From Drechslerella dactyloides (lineage: Eukaryota; Ascomycota; Orbiliomycetes; Orbiliales; Orbiliaceae), in NCBI GenBank assembly GCA_020064725.1, contig JAGTWJ010000011.1:248001-312000 (forward strand): DNA of 64,000 nucleotides, in the 5' to 3' direction. A program made the position numbers and the translations under genes. The notes under the pieces are model-generated. The model was not told the origin of the DNA and ran no database searches. It was given only the letters and a program-made list of their open reading frames with translations. This document shows positions 11,173-21,182 of the stretch, one piece after another. Numbering within the stretch: position 1 is the first letter of the stretch; every line of letters starts with the position of its first letter.

Positions 11173-12024
11173 TTAACCTTGACCTTGGGGCCGGTAAGGT
11201 TGATATGATCCTGGGTGCTGTGATTGAGACTTTAGTTTGGCTTCGGCTTCGCTCAGGGCATCCACCAAGGTTGGAAAGGTAATCGTAGCAGCGGAATTGC
11301 AATATTCGTTGACCGCAGGCTGCAAGTATTCAGGCATCGCAGACATGAGATGGCTAGCCATAATGCCCTCTACAGTGGCGTATCCATTTGGCGCCCCTGC
11401 GATGGCCGCATTCATGCCACCGAGCCTCGAGGCAAACTTGCGTACGCCTTCGTTTGGGTCGTACTTAGCGGAGACAAACTTCTCGATTCGAGACAAAAGG
11501 TCATCGACGTTCGCGGCGCCAGATGTAAACTTGTTTGCCAGCAATACCCAGGCAAAAAATGCTTTGTCGGTGCACTTGGGAGGCGTGCTGCATATAAGAT
11601 AGTCAGCGACTGTGGGGCTTGTCGAAAGGATGATCTCTGCGAAAGCTTGATATTGTACGGCTCGAAACTTCTGGTATTCTGCTAGATATTGCCCGTAGGA
11701 ACCGCCCATGAGTACATTCAGGCGCTGTATAATAATGGCCTCCGACAAGCCTTTCGCTTGAAGCCTCTTTTTCATTTGCTTGGACCAAGCAGGGTAGTCT
11801 TCCGCGGAGCAAAGCTTTATGACTTCTTCGGTGTCTCCCTCGGTCGTCGAGCCAGCAGCCTCGGTTGGTCCTGTGGCCTCGGCTGCTCCCGAAGGCTCGG
11901 CTGGCTCCGTAGCCTCAGCCGAATCTTGCGACCGGAAGCGTTTCACGGGGGCTTCATCATCCTTGGAGGCATTGTTGGGGGCGTCGAGCGGCCGCTTGCG
12001 GTCGGAACGCGTAGGCGTAGACAT
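11173..12024 (-). CDS. Solo copia-type Gag-like protein
   Basis: A 283-residue intronless ORF. The N-terminal 60 residues are low-complexity (Ala/Glu/Thr/Ser with a basic KRFR). From about residue 65 the pattern matches the UBN2/DUF4219 type of Gag polypeptide in Ty1/copia elements: YPAWSKQMKKRLQAKGL, then a W-L-L-NKF segment, a helix with YDPNEGVRKFASRLGGMNAA, and HLMSAMPEYLQPAVNEYC. It stops at QPYRPQGQG, just where a CCHC zinc knuckle normally begins. No protease, integrase or reverse-transcriptase frame follows within 2 kb, and I found no flanking long terminal repeats. It is either a truncated retroelement, possibly ended by CAA to TAA, or a domesticated Gag gene. The intact 283-codon frame in a region that otherwise shows nonsense decay favours recent insertion or selection. 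Confidence 0.65.
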   Translation of the reverse strand: MSTPTRSDRKRPLDAPNNASKDDEAPVKRFRSQDSAEATEPAEPSGAAEATGPTEAAGSTTEGDTEEVIKLCSAEDYPAWSKQMKKRLQAKGLSEAIIIQRLNVLMGGSYGQYLAEYQKFRAVQYQAFAEIILSTSPTVADYLICSTPPKCTDKAFFAWVLLANKFTSGAANVDDLLSRIEKFVSAKYDPNEGVRKFASRLGGMNAAIAGAPNGYATVEGIMASHLMSAMPEYLQPAVNEYCNSAATITFPTLVDALSEAEAKLKSQSQHPGSYQPYRPQGQG

Positions 12025-13036
12025 TTCGCTGATTGTGTAATGGCGAGAAGCGGGTGCTGGAGGGGTGATGGTGAAGATGGATGTCTGGCAGGGGGGAGGT
12101 TCGCTGCCCTATATTTTGGCGGGGCCTAAGTGCCTGTGAACGCTTGGTTGGCGAAGGGGTGTTTCTCTCAAGCTCCTTCGGCGGACTTATTAGGCCTCTA
12201 GCTCTCCTATCACTTGCGCCAGAAGGTGGCGTCCGGTTTACGAGACAAATTCACGCCGCCGATATCAGGTATCTGCACATCGGTCACAGTGCAGATGCCC
12301 GGTCGCCTGCCCATCAGGCCAATCGGCGCCTTGTCTCGTAAACTAGATTGCCAATCGTATGCTCTCAGCCAAACAATGGTATATGTTCGACCGAGTTCCG
12401 CGTTGGATGGTCTTTTCTGAAGGTCTGAATCCGCTGAGAGGAGTTGTCGCGCGAAGCAAGCCTCCCCTCCACGTATTCTATAGGACGGCATCTAGTTCGA
12501 GACACAAGGGAGACGTGTGTATGTATTTCGTGAAAGAGAGTGCTAGTTGAAAGGGCGCCCGGGTTGCTTCGCGAGACAAGTGCTTCGGGTAAATATTATG
12601 TCGCTGTTCTGGAAATGTTCAAGGTTGGTGTAACAAGCTGGTGGGGAGAAGTTTTGGAGAAAGTAGATGTGCGGCAGTCAAGGTGGGTGGTGGTGGTTTT
12701 CTAGCCATCACGCCAACGTGCGACGTCCGCATGCTCTGTCACCTTCGCGTACTATCAAAGAATAAACGCAGGCTTCTAAGACTCTGATTACATTATACCA
12801 TTAATTATCACCATTGAACGGACTGCACTCCATACGAGCCCTGCCGGGACATAGCCCGTACCCCCACAAAGCAAACTATCGACTATAACGCCATTAACTA
12901 TTAATATTCCGGGCGTATCGGCCGCGGACAACAAATCGACTGCCCATATATATATCGCACCTTGAACAAAAACCAAACCGACCGAACACGTCTCGAACCA
13001 TCATACACCATGTTTGACCAACCTCACCATATCATA
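12025..13036. other. Intergenic stretch with an inverted-repeat element
   Basis: Apart from the foldback element at 12236-12343, nothing gene-like was found. Short ORFs at 12359-12550 and 12788-12976 have no motif. Confidence 0.4.
12236..12343. repeat. Nested inverted repeat (foldback element or structured RNA)
   Basis: A perfect 13-bp terminal inverted repeat (GTTTACGAGACAA at 12236-12248, its complement at 12331-12343) encloses a second arm pair (CGCCGAT 12257-12263 with ATCGGCG 12322-12328). Inside are two small hairpins: ATCTGCAC 12271-12278 with GTGCAGAT 12289-12296, and GCCTG 12305-12309 with CAGGC 12315-12319. The whole can fold as a multi-arm cruciform. No target-site duplication is visible at the edges. 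Confidence 0.6.
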
Positions 13037-14142
13037 CTAGCCTCGCGTCGACGACCGGTAGCTATTATCCAGTTCGAGCACTTCCAGCAGCTGCCGAGCG
13101 TACACCGCTGCCGTCGCAGCTGCGTACTCCTGCCACCAGTTATTCCCGTGGCGGTCCGCGTAATCACAAACTCCGCGGATGACAAGACAGGGCATAACGG
13201 CCATGACGCCCGTAGATTCTCCTTCCACGCACAGGACATCGCCCAGAAGATGCCGGATTGCATTCCTCGCCCACGGCCCACGGACGGCAGTCCTCCCCGA
13301 TGCTACCAAGCCATAATGGACGGCGACGAACGTGTCTCGGCGCCGCAGACGATTCACCGCGCCACGCCAGTGATCACACCGCGAGCAGTCACCTGCCGCC
13401 CCTCGATGCTCATAGTCGTCTCTGAAAAGTACGTCGAGCGTTACCGGGCGGGCATAGGGTGACAACGCTCGCGTGTTGGCGGCCAGGGCTTCGACGGTGC
13501 TGGATATGCGATTCCCATGGCGGTCGCGGTCGAACTGTCGTTGGAGTCTATCAATGGCGGTAGCCAGTGGCTCAGGGGCCGGGACGACCATGCCGGCAGT
13601 CTCCCGGTCAAGGCTGTTGCTGAAGAGGATGCCATGGTCCCATTGTTGGATAGACGCCACACCGACGATAACATCCCCTATATTACGTAGGATATTAGCA
13701 CGAATTCCATGCTATCAAACGTCCGCCGGCTTCCCTCCTATAACGACAGAAAGTTGTACGCGCGTAGAAGATATATGTACGCACCCAAACGGAGATCGCG
13801 ACCTAAGCTGGGGAATCCACCACCCGTGCCCACAACCAGGGCAAACCGAACCCGCCGAAACGTCTCCTTCGCTTTCGCAGCAACAGCCTCCGGCTCGAGT
13901 ATGCCTATCCCATGGGCCTCCAGCAGCGTAATCACGACGTTGTGGCGGCCAATACTGCCGAGAGAGTATGTGTTGAAATCGGTCGAGGGCAGTGGAATGT
14001 TCGGATGGGTCACCTCCAGCATGGCACGGGCGACGATGTATTCCTTTCGCAGAGTGCATATCCAGAGGATAGTGTAGGAAGCCCGTGTCGGTACCGGGTG
14101 CGGTACTCCTGCGGTACTGTGGTATGCCGTACGGAAAGACAT
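13037..14142 (-). CDS. Nucleoside phosphorylase superfamily protein
   Basis: Two exons, 13785-14142 and 13037-13677, joined in phase across a 107-nt intron, give 332 residues. The domain is PNP_UDP-type: an N-terminal strand, then ICTLRKEYIVARAML (about 27-41), the phosphate-binding glycine loop VVGTGGGFPS (103-112), HYGLVASG, and the C-terminal RGVCDYAD with the catalytic Asp (about 291) followed by the helix AAATAAVYARQLL. In fungi this domain is often the N-terminus of NACHT or ankyrin-repeat receptors, and family members cleave or phosphorolyse purine nucleosides. Here it stands alone. The ribose-binding segment, usually close to FEMEAAG, reads VEGEST (about 270-275), so the Met is replaced by Gly. 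Substrate or activity may be altered. It is cytosolic, with no signal peptide. Confidence 0.85.
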
Positions 14143-15327
14143 ATGCTATATGACCTTGGAGACGACGACAGACAACTTACCCTGTTCTCAGTGATTCCAG
14201 TGTATATGTAGTCCAGCCGGTGTGTGGAGCCACGTGCAGACTTTCAAATCCAAAAATGCCGAAGAATAAAAAACGACCTCGCTTGTGTCTGCCATCCGAG
14301 ATCGATCCCAAGAGCAGTCCTTCCCCACCTTTATAGGCACCATAGCAAGCCTACGATCCTTCACAGCCGCCGTCGGATGTCTAACAATCATAACAATCTA
14401 TAAGGTTTTGTCTGCAGCAAGCGCGCTAGAATCTAGGCAGGCAATACAATGTAGGTCTGCTCGTCCACTGCTATCGTGTACCAGGCTGTCGCATTTTGCG
14501 TGGGCGAAACCTCACAGCCCACCCAGCGTCTTCGCAAACATTTGCTATGCGACTTCGTGGCACAGACGCGTCGAACCAATAGCCGACCGCCGCGCATACA
14601 CAAGGCAGCGTACCCATATTTACATCTCGCCAACCACCGCATAACAGGTTTTGAGGATCCGAATCTCTCCCCTCCAGCAAGTTCATGAAGTCTACGAAGG
14701 AGCTAGACATGATTTTGAGTTAAATGTTGCCAAATCGGGCATGCTTCCGGAAACGGCAATAGTACATAATGCCACACCAGCTGCGTTGCCGCACTCTTTT
14801 TTGCGCCTCACAATCTCGGAGGCAATTAGTCTCAAGGGTAGAATCCATTCCACCAGATCTTGAGGCGGTCAAGTGCAGCTATGGGAGCCACGCAACTAAA
14901 TGGAAAGAACTCTACGGACGGGACAACCTTCGTTTTCGTTTTCTATACATCTTTATTCATCGAATTTGTATCTTGCGCGAAGTACAGCTTCAAGCGGCAC
15001 AGTCGCTCGGTTAAATCTGAATCCTACGGTTGTTACACAGCAGGCGCAAAGCGTGACGCAGGTTAAAGCGAAAATAATTTCTTTTGACAATAGAAGGTCG
15101 CCTTAAGATGCCTGATAATCAGCCTGCATGAATCGCAGGACGCACACCAGTAGTTAACCAGGACAGACAGAGCTATTCATGCAGCTGCAAGTATTGCAAA
15201 TGGAAAGCGATATAGCATATATGCGTACACCCGGCATAGGTCCTGCGACCGTAAGCTACTTTCCCACACTGCATAGCTTAGACTCGTAGTTAACAGAAAC
15301 GAACAGACGGCGGGCCCAGTAAGCCTA
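14143..15327. other. Intergenic stretch, no gene supported
   Basis: Short ORFs on both strands (14285-14644 plus, 14433-14710 minus) overlap each other and show no family pattern or coherent splicing. Confidence 0.4.
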
Positions 15328-16417
15328 TCAGGTGAGCGTACAGCCCTTGCAAAACATCACGTTCTTCGCCTTCTCGATCCTATCCTCGCGCTTCCGGACC
15401 AACTCCTGCAGCTCGATTCTCTCGAAGAAAGCCTCGAACCCGTCGACAGGGCCCGAGACCCTCGGTGCGATGCTGTACTGGTCATAGTCAAACTCCTCCG
15501 TGACGACAACCTCCTCCTTTGGTGGTCTGTCAGCGATATACCGTTGTCCGAATTTTACGCCTGCAGCGTACGCCCGTGCCTCCCATTGAGACTGCGTGAT
15601 CGCAGCGTCTTCGGCAAAGTTGACGCCCTTGATGGCGGCTAGACGTGTCTTGTCGGGTTCAGCATACTTGGCGTCGTCGAAGCCGGTGCGGAAGTCGTCG
15701 AAGACGTGGCTGTATGGCCAGTCGATGGTGGATTTGAGCCATTCGGTCTTGCAGATGTTGGTGTCGAGCTCGACGGTGCGGATGTTCGCAGGGTTGGTTT
15801 CGAGCGGGGTGAGCGAGACGCCGATGGGATTGGGTGGCGGGTCGCCGAATTTTCCGTCGCGCTTGAATTCGTGCCGGGAAAGGCCGGTGACGGCGTCGGA
15901 GCCACGGAGAACCTGCGTACGGACAGCACCACAGTCGCTGTCGGCTGGAGCGGCGCTTTGGTGGATGGTAGGAAACGGCTGCTTCGTTGGGTTTGGCGGA
16001 GCGATAGTTGGCGGCGTCGGCTTAACGTGGATGAGGCCGACGGTTGGTGGACGATTCTCGATATCGGACATGGTGGCTGTGACCGAATCCTTGTCCGAGT
16101 ATGCGATGGAGACTTGCTGAAAGACTTTGATGTTTGGAGGGTCGGGGACGGATAGGAATTCTTCCTCGCGCTGGTAGGCCTCTTGCAGCGTAAGGCCGGA
16201 TGTTTCGGCGTCCTTCTCGCGCTCCTTCTCTTTTTTATCGTCAGTACGGTATTCTTGGATGGGCGAGAGTAATTGAAGGGAGGATAACGGAACTGTGAGT
16301 CTTACTAGTTCTGCGAAGGCGGTCTTTGACGTGAGCGGAGTCGTGATATCTGCAGTATCTGCTCCAGTCCTGTGCCGGGGTAGTAATGGTAGTCGTGACG
16401 CAAGGTACAAAGTTCAT
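15328..16417 (-). CDS. Hypothetical charged protein
   Basis: I propose exon 1 at 16306-16417 (ATG at 16417), a 52-nt intron (GTAAGA...CCAAG), and exon 2 at 15328-16253. They are phase-compatible and give 345 residues. The frame also stays open through the intron, so an unspliced variant starting elsewhere is possible. A Lys/Glu run (KKEKEREKD) is followed by a Pro-rich segment (HVKPTPPTIAPPNPTKQP). The C-terminal 150 residues look folded (WLKSTIDWPYSHVFDDF, ITQSQWEARAYAAGVKFGQR) and end near a CKGC pair. No signal peptide or transmembrane segment is present. I do not recognise the family; conserved residues are concentrated in the C-terminal half. Confidence 0.6.
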
Positions 16418-17264
16418 AGGGAGCGAGAGGATATACAGCTGCAGAACGGTGACCTGTATGAGTAAGTTGGCTCAGATACCTTCTAAGCTCCAGATCCGTT
16501 GTGGTAGGTGAAGCTAGAACCAGCGGAAGGAGCGTGCGAATCTCCACCAGACAGCAAAGAGTATAGAAGCCCCAAAGGCAGCGGCGATCACCGCAAAGAT
16601 TCCGTACAAACTGGCAGTTGTATTGAAGATAGGGATGTAAACTCCACGGTCCTCCATGGGAGCGTAGTTAGTGGCGATGGAAGCTTGGGGAACGGTGAAG
16701 AGTTGTCGCACCGGCAGAAATATCGATGTAGGTTGCTTGGAGAATTTTTAAAATAGGTGTAGACGCCCCTACTTACTTTGGCTTCTAGCCGGCAACAATT
16801 TCGACAAACTTTTCGCTAAAATGATATGCTCATAGTGAAAAGCGCGACCAGGAATGATAAAAACCGTCATTCTGTTACGCTCGCAGGATACAACAAAGAT
16901 ACCCGGGGGCGATGCTGATACCGCATAAATTAGGATATCGATAGCGACTGATCTGATAACGAAATTTGGAATTTGACGACAATGTCTAAGGAGCGCAGTT
17001 CGTGCGTGGGAAGTTAAATCAGGAGAGAAAAGACAAGCTCCATAAGGTCAATAGGGGGGCTTAGTCGCAATCGTATATCAGTTGAGTACATAGTAGTAGG
17101 GGGCTAATGATAAGGAGACTGGGATGGATGAGGAGGATAATAGGAGGGACGACAGACGCAAATGCACATAGAAGGAGAGCTATGAGAAATACAGGTTGTG
17201 CCTCCCGACGAGTGCAACCCGCGGTGAACTATAGCAAACTATGGCTAACCGCAGAGGATCCAGA
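16418..17264. other. Intergenic stretch with one possible small membrane ORF
   Basis: The only coding-like item is the ORF at 16514-16657 on the minus strand, listed separately. The remainder (16760-17264) shows nothing. Confidence 0.4.
16514..16657 (-). CDS. Possible 47-residue single-pass membrane protein
   Basis: ATG at 16657 reads MEDRGVYIPIFNTT, then a hydrophobic helix of about 21 residues (SLYGIFAVIAAAFGASILFAV), then a basic aromatic tail (WWRFARSFRWF) and a stop. This looks like a small membrane protein with its C-terminus in the cytosol. No in-phase splice to the downstream gene was found because the frame closes at TAG. The frame stays open upstream, so a 5' exon is possible. Confidence 0.35.
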   Translation of the reverse strand: MEDRGVYIPIFNTTASLYGIFAVIAAAFGASILFAVWWRFARSFRWF

Positions 17265-18082
17265 TCAACCTTTCTTGCCGCCATACTTGGTAGAGCCACC
17301 GATTCGTTTCGTCTCATCTTCACGCTGCAACTGGACGCGCCAATTGCCGCCGATGCCGCCGCCGTGACTCTGGATTTGATCAGCGCCGCGATGGAAGGGT
17401 GTCTTGTAGGGTACTTTGCCACGAGCTGCAGCCGCATATGTAGACGGCTTGGGGTCTGCTTCGGCAGGCTTGATAGTTTTGTTCTGAAGGACGGGTATCT
17501 TGGATTCCACTCGGGTTTCAGCCGTTTTTTGAGCAACAGGAGTCGGCACCAGTTGTGAGTTGGGTTTAGCTGGTGGTGTCTCGTAGCTTCCGTGCATGAC
17601 GTTACTAAAGTGCAAACATACCCGGTCAGCATACAAAACCTGTAGTCTCGGAGCTCCACTCTGTCCAGACGTGCCTAGGCGCTCACATTTTTCCCAGACA
17701 CCATTGGGATGCCCAGGTAACTAGTGGTGGCGTCCGGGAAGAACTTACTTGGCAGTGTTACTTTGCTGCTCAATCAGCCACTGCAGCTGAGCGGCATTGA
17801 TGAGAGCTTGGTTGAACAAGGCGCAGGCCGGACAGATGATGGTTACGACCGCGCGATCAGTGAAGCGACCGCAATGACAGGGTCGAAACTTTGGAACGCA
17901 TGCATTCGCATTGCATAGCTCCGCGACAGCCTCATGTTGGCACTAGGATCCACGGTTCCATGCTTAGTACTGACCCAGCCAGGAAGACATATATACTTGT
18001 CGAGCACATGTATGGGTGCCCCAGATGCTAGAGTTTAACTTTGTGGGGGACATACCTGGAAGGTGAAGACAGACTTGCACAT
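17265..18082 (-). CDS. Small Cys-rich protein with 9-codon first exon
   Basis: Three exons: 18056-18082 (MCKSVFTFQ), 17749-17942 and 17265-17604. Phases agree, giving 186 residues. The 113-nt first intron contains a good branch site (CAGTACTAAG) and ends GATCCTAG. Exon 2 encodes the Cys cluster CQHEAVAELC..CV..FRPCHCG..ICPAC. Its pairs of CxC and CxxC would suit zinc binding. Exon 3 is a Lys/Pro/Ala-rich disordered tail ending in KKG. No signal peptide, so probably intracellular. The same architecture (tiny first exon starting MC, then a Cys-rich exon) occurs at 34835-35412 and 59496-59907. Function unknown. Confidence 0.65.
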
Positions 18083-18962
18083 GGTGGTGATGGCTGGAGG
18101 AAGAAGACTGTTGTCACAAGAGCTAGCTGAGAGGGTAAGTGCTGATGAAAGAAGATGAGAAAGGTGGATAGTCTAGCTTTGGAGTGATTGATGGCTCCGC
18201 GCTTGACATACTTGGGCTCATATTCCGCTCCGCTACACGCGTGTCTACCTACAGCTTACATCACTTGACGATGGTGTTGAAGAGTGGCAGGAGTGCTCCA
18301 GAGCTGCGGCGGGCGGCAGGGGTAGCCCTGTTCGCCCTGTGCAACCATCTATTTTGGGCAATTTAGAGTACTTGTTTGGCCAAGAAGGCAGTCACTAGCT
18401 ACCATTGCAGATTATCTAAATATGTACCAAGAAGGCCACAGGGGGGTGTTATATGTACACGGTGGATAGCTAATAAGTAGAAATCGAGAGGAGAGATAGA
18501 CACGATGGCATCGGATAGAGGAGATAGCCAAGCAGAGTAGAGTGACGCGGAGGAAGCACTAGATTTAAGTGAGGAAGGTGAGAGATAACCAGCGACGTAA
18601 GGCGTCGCGATAGTAGAAAACTTAGGGCGCTATATACTATCGTAAAAACTAAATGAAGCCAGTGAGAATTCAAACAGTGGTGGCGTTTTGGCAATTTAAG
18701 CGTTAGACAATATCACCTACGAAGAACTATGGTGTTAGCGAGCCTCTAAATATCTGTCATCACGTCGCTGCGATCGGGAAATATAGCTTGTGTGACGCTA
18801 TACGTATACTCACAGTCGTTCTGTCAATCTTTGCATGTCGACCATACTCCTCTCTCGGAAGTATATCAGAATAAAACAAATGTGCCAATTTCCCACTTGA
18901 TGATTGTAGAAATCTTATCGTGAACATGGCGGGTTGCTTGCAATCCCAAGCGTTTATTAGGC
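18083..18962. other. Intergenic stretch, no gene seen
   Basis: Minus-strand ORFs at 18470-18694 and 18760-18966 lack motifs. The right part probably holds the terminator of the gene ending at 18963. Confidence 0.4.
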
Positions 18963-20633
18963 TCACCTAGTGTGAACACCTTTGATATTCTCGGAGCTTC
19001 CGTCGCTCTTGTGACTGCCGCGAGCTGCCCCTGATTGATGAGCGCGGTGGACAAGCGACTCGGACGTATCGGCAAGGAGCTCACCAATGCCGTCAGTATT
19101 GTCGTTGTTCGATTTACGGACTTGTACATCCGCCAGTGAATGAAAAATTGGTACTGCGCGGGTCGGGGCTGCGCGAGTCACCTCTGAGTGGCCGCGATGT
19201 GACTGGAAGATCAGCTCCGTAGCCATTACTATCGCCATAGGAGACTTGCTGCGGAGTCTGCCTCCGATTGAGGATCCACCAAGGTTGACGGTAACCTGGT
19301 GCCCATCCGTGAGTTGTTCGTTGTGACTGGGTGCCCCAAACGGCGTCGGAAATAATTCTTGGATTCCAAACTGACCAGTATTCTGAAAAGAGCCGTCAAC
19401 GGGGTCGCCATTGCTGGTGCGCTTGCCCATATCTTCACCAGCGTCTCCGCTTCCTTGCATAGCGCGACCCATGTCAATATCGTCATCCATAGCTCCATCG
19501 ACACCACTTGGTCTCCTGAGCTCATCATTATCGCTCCTTGGCTCATGAGGTGGCGTTGATTGAGCAGGACGAAGCACGCTGGCGCGCAGGAGGGGACCCT
19601 CAACCTCTTCTTCGCTCTCTCCAACTTGATCCCGTCCTCCTTGGTCAATTTGCTCGTTGGACGGAATTAGCCTCCTCGACTCGTAAAATGCCCGCTGTTG
19701 TTCACGGCGTTGGATCAACCCTCTGTTTGCACTGACGTTAGGGTCGAAATGAGCTCGAACGCTCCCCTGGTGCCGAGGTTGTTGGGTACGGCTTCTCTGT
19801 TCGGATTGTTGTAACTCAGCTCTACGACGAGGGTTGCCGATGTATTGGCCGCGGCAGAGGTCCCACATGCGTTGCAGGTGGCCATACCGGTGAGCTTGGC
19901 GGAGAGTGACCGGCAAGCTCTCGCTTCGTGGAAAGGCAAGATATCCTTCGAGGAATGGCATCATCCATATATTGATTTCCGTGTCGTTAAACTCGAGCAG
20001 GATGCCGACTATATCGTCGCGCCACGGTGGATAGTTCCCGTTCGACGTGTACACTGCGAAATGGTAGTGGAGCAATTCGGTATCGATGTCGAATTCATAT
20101 GTCTGTAGGCTGGGAGGGATTGCGTCACGCAGATGCGATAGAAAGAGTCGAACGACGGGCAGCTGGAGCAGCTCCCTGTCCGAAGTGATCACGACCCTCT
20201 CCCTTCTCACATCTACTTCGAGTCTTCTCATAGTCTGTATCATCTCCTCTCTCATGGTTACTCGATGGGCCCAGAGCCAGCGCAGCCCGCCCATGACGAG
20301 AGGTGCGTCATTGTCAGGAGCTTGTGACAGGATTGACGCTGTAGTTGTAGTTGCAATATCCTCCGGGTAAAGCGCTTGACGTTGCGCATTGAGCACTGCC
20401 TGCACCTCCTCGAATAGGACGATCGTTGCAGTCGCTCTTGGGTAATCGTAAGTTTCTTAGAGACCGCTGATAATCATAGGAAGAATCTCATTTGACGGCT
20501 CAGCGATGGAGCGGCGAGGCTCGAGAAGGAGCCTGAGTCCGGCTTCATCGGTCTCATCATTATTATAAGCGTTGTCAAAGCTGTGCAGCAGCTCATCCAC
20601 AAATGGGATCGTGAGGCTGTGAGGGCGTGACAT
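18963..20633 (-). CDS. Hypothetical protein with in-frame TAA, possibly a pseudogene
   Basis: The ATG at 20633 opens a frame (MSRPHSLTIPFVDELLHSFD...) that meets TAA at 20457-20459, then continues in exactly the same frame for about 500 codons to the stop at 18963. I could not find a phase-preserving intron that removes the TAA. Without it the protein would be 556 residues. The N-terminal half is compact and helix-rich (RWLWAHRVTMREEMIQTMRR; VRLFLSHLRDAIPPSL). The second half is disordered, rich in Gln/Arg then Ser/Asp/Gly. No family was recognised and no signal peptide is present. CAA to TAA would fit RIP. A shorter protein starting at an internal Met is the alternative. Confidence 0.55.
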
Positions 20634-21182
20634 TTCTATACAGAAGATGTCACAATGCTATACCCTAGAATCAAACCCTATCAGCTGCTGGCAATGACCG
20701 CGACATAGTCGATGACAGTTTAAAACAGATGATTATTATTATAGCAAAAGGGGGGCGGTTAGAAGCGGTGAGTAAGGCGTACTTTCTGTGGATGGAGGTA
20801 GGCTAGTATGTGGTGGGGATGATTAGCTATTAGGAAAACGATGGAGAGCGAGATCGATGAGTGGAGACAAAATTCTTTGGAGGCCTTTAAGAGCCTCAAC
20901 ACCATAAAACCTTTTCTCTAGACGCAAACTCTGAAATGACAATAGAAACATTTGATTCGGTGGTGCTATTGACGCTCACTGCACTGGCGACCATACCCCA
21001 GCATCAAGGTAGATGTAATATCGCGGCACCGATGCTAAATACAGAGTTCAATGGCCTGAGCCCTTCCATGGCATCACGCCGATAAGCTGTATAATATCGG
21101 ACCGGAGCTAGCTCAGCACCGTCTACCAGCGACTATTCAATCGCCATTGCGTCCATCTAGCTATGGGAGTATTAAGGTACCC
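20634..21182. other. Intergenic stretch, nothing recognised
   Basis: Contains the presumed promoter of the minus-strand gene starting at 20633 and the 3' end region of the subtilase gene. No motif stands out. Confidence 0.4.

Noticed and set aside
12236..12343. Calling the nested inverted repeat a transposon with certainty
   Set aside because: No target-site duplication or second copy is visible in the window, so only a structural description is given.
14433..14710. Overlapping minus-strand frames starting MSSSFVDFMNLLEG
   Set aside because: The start looks plausible but the frame dissolves after a GT site and no in-phase continuation or family pattern was found.
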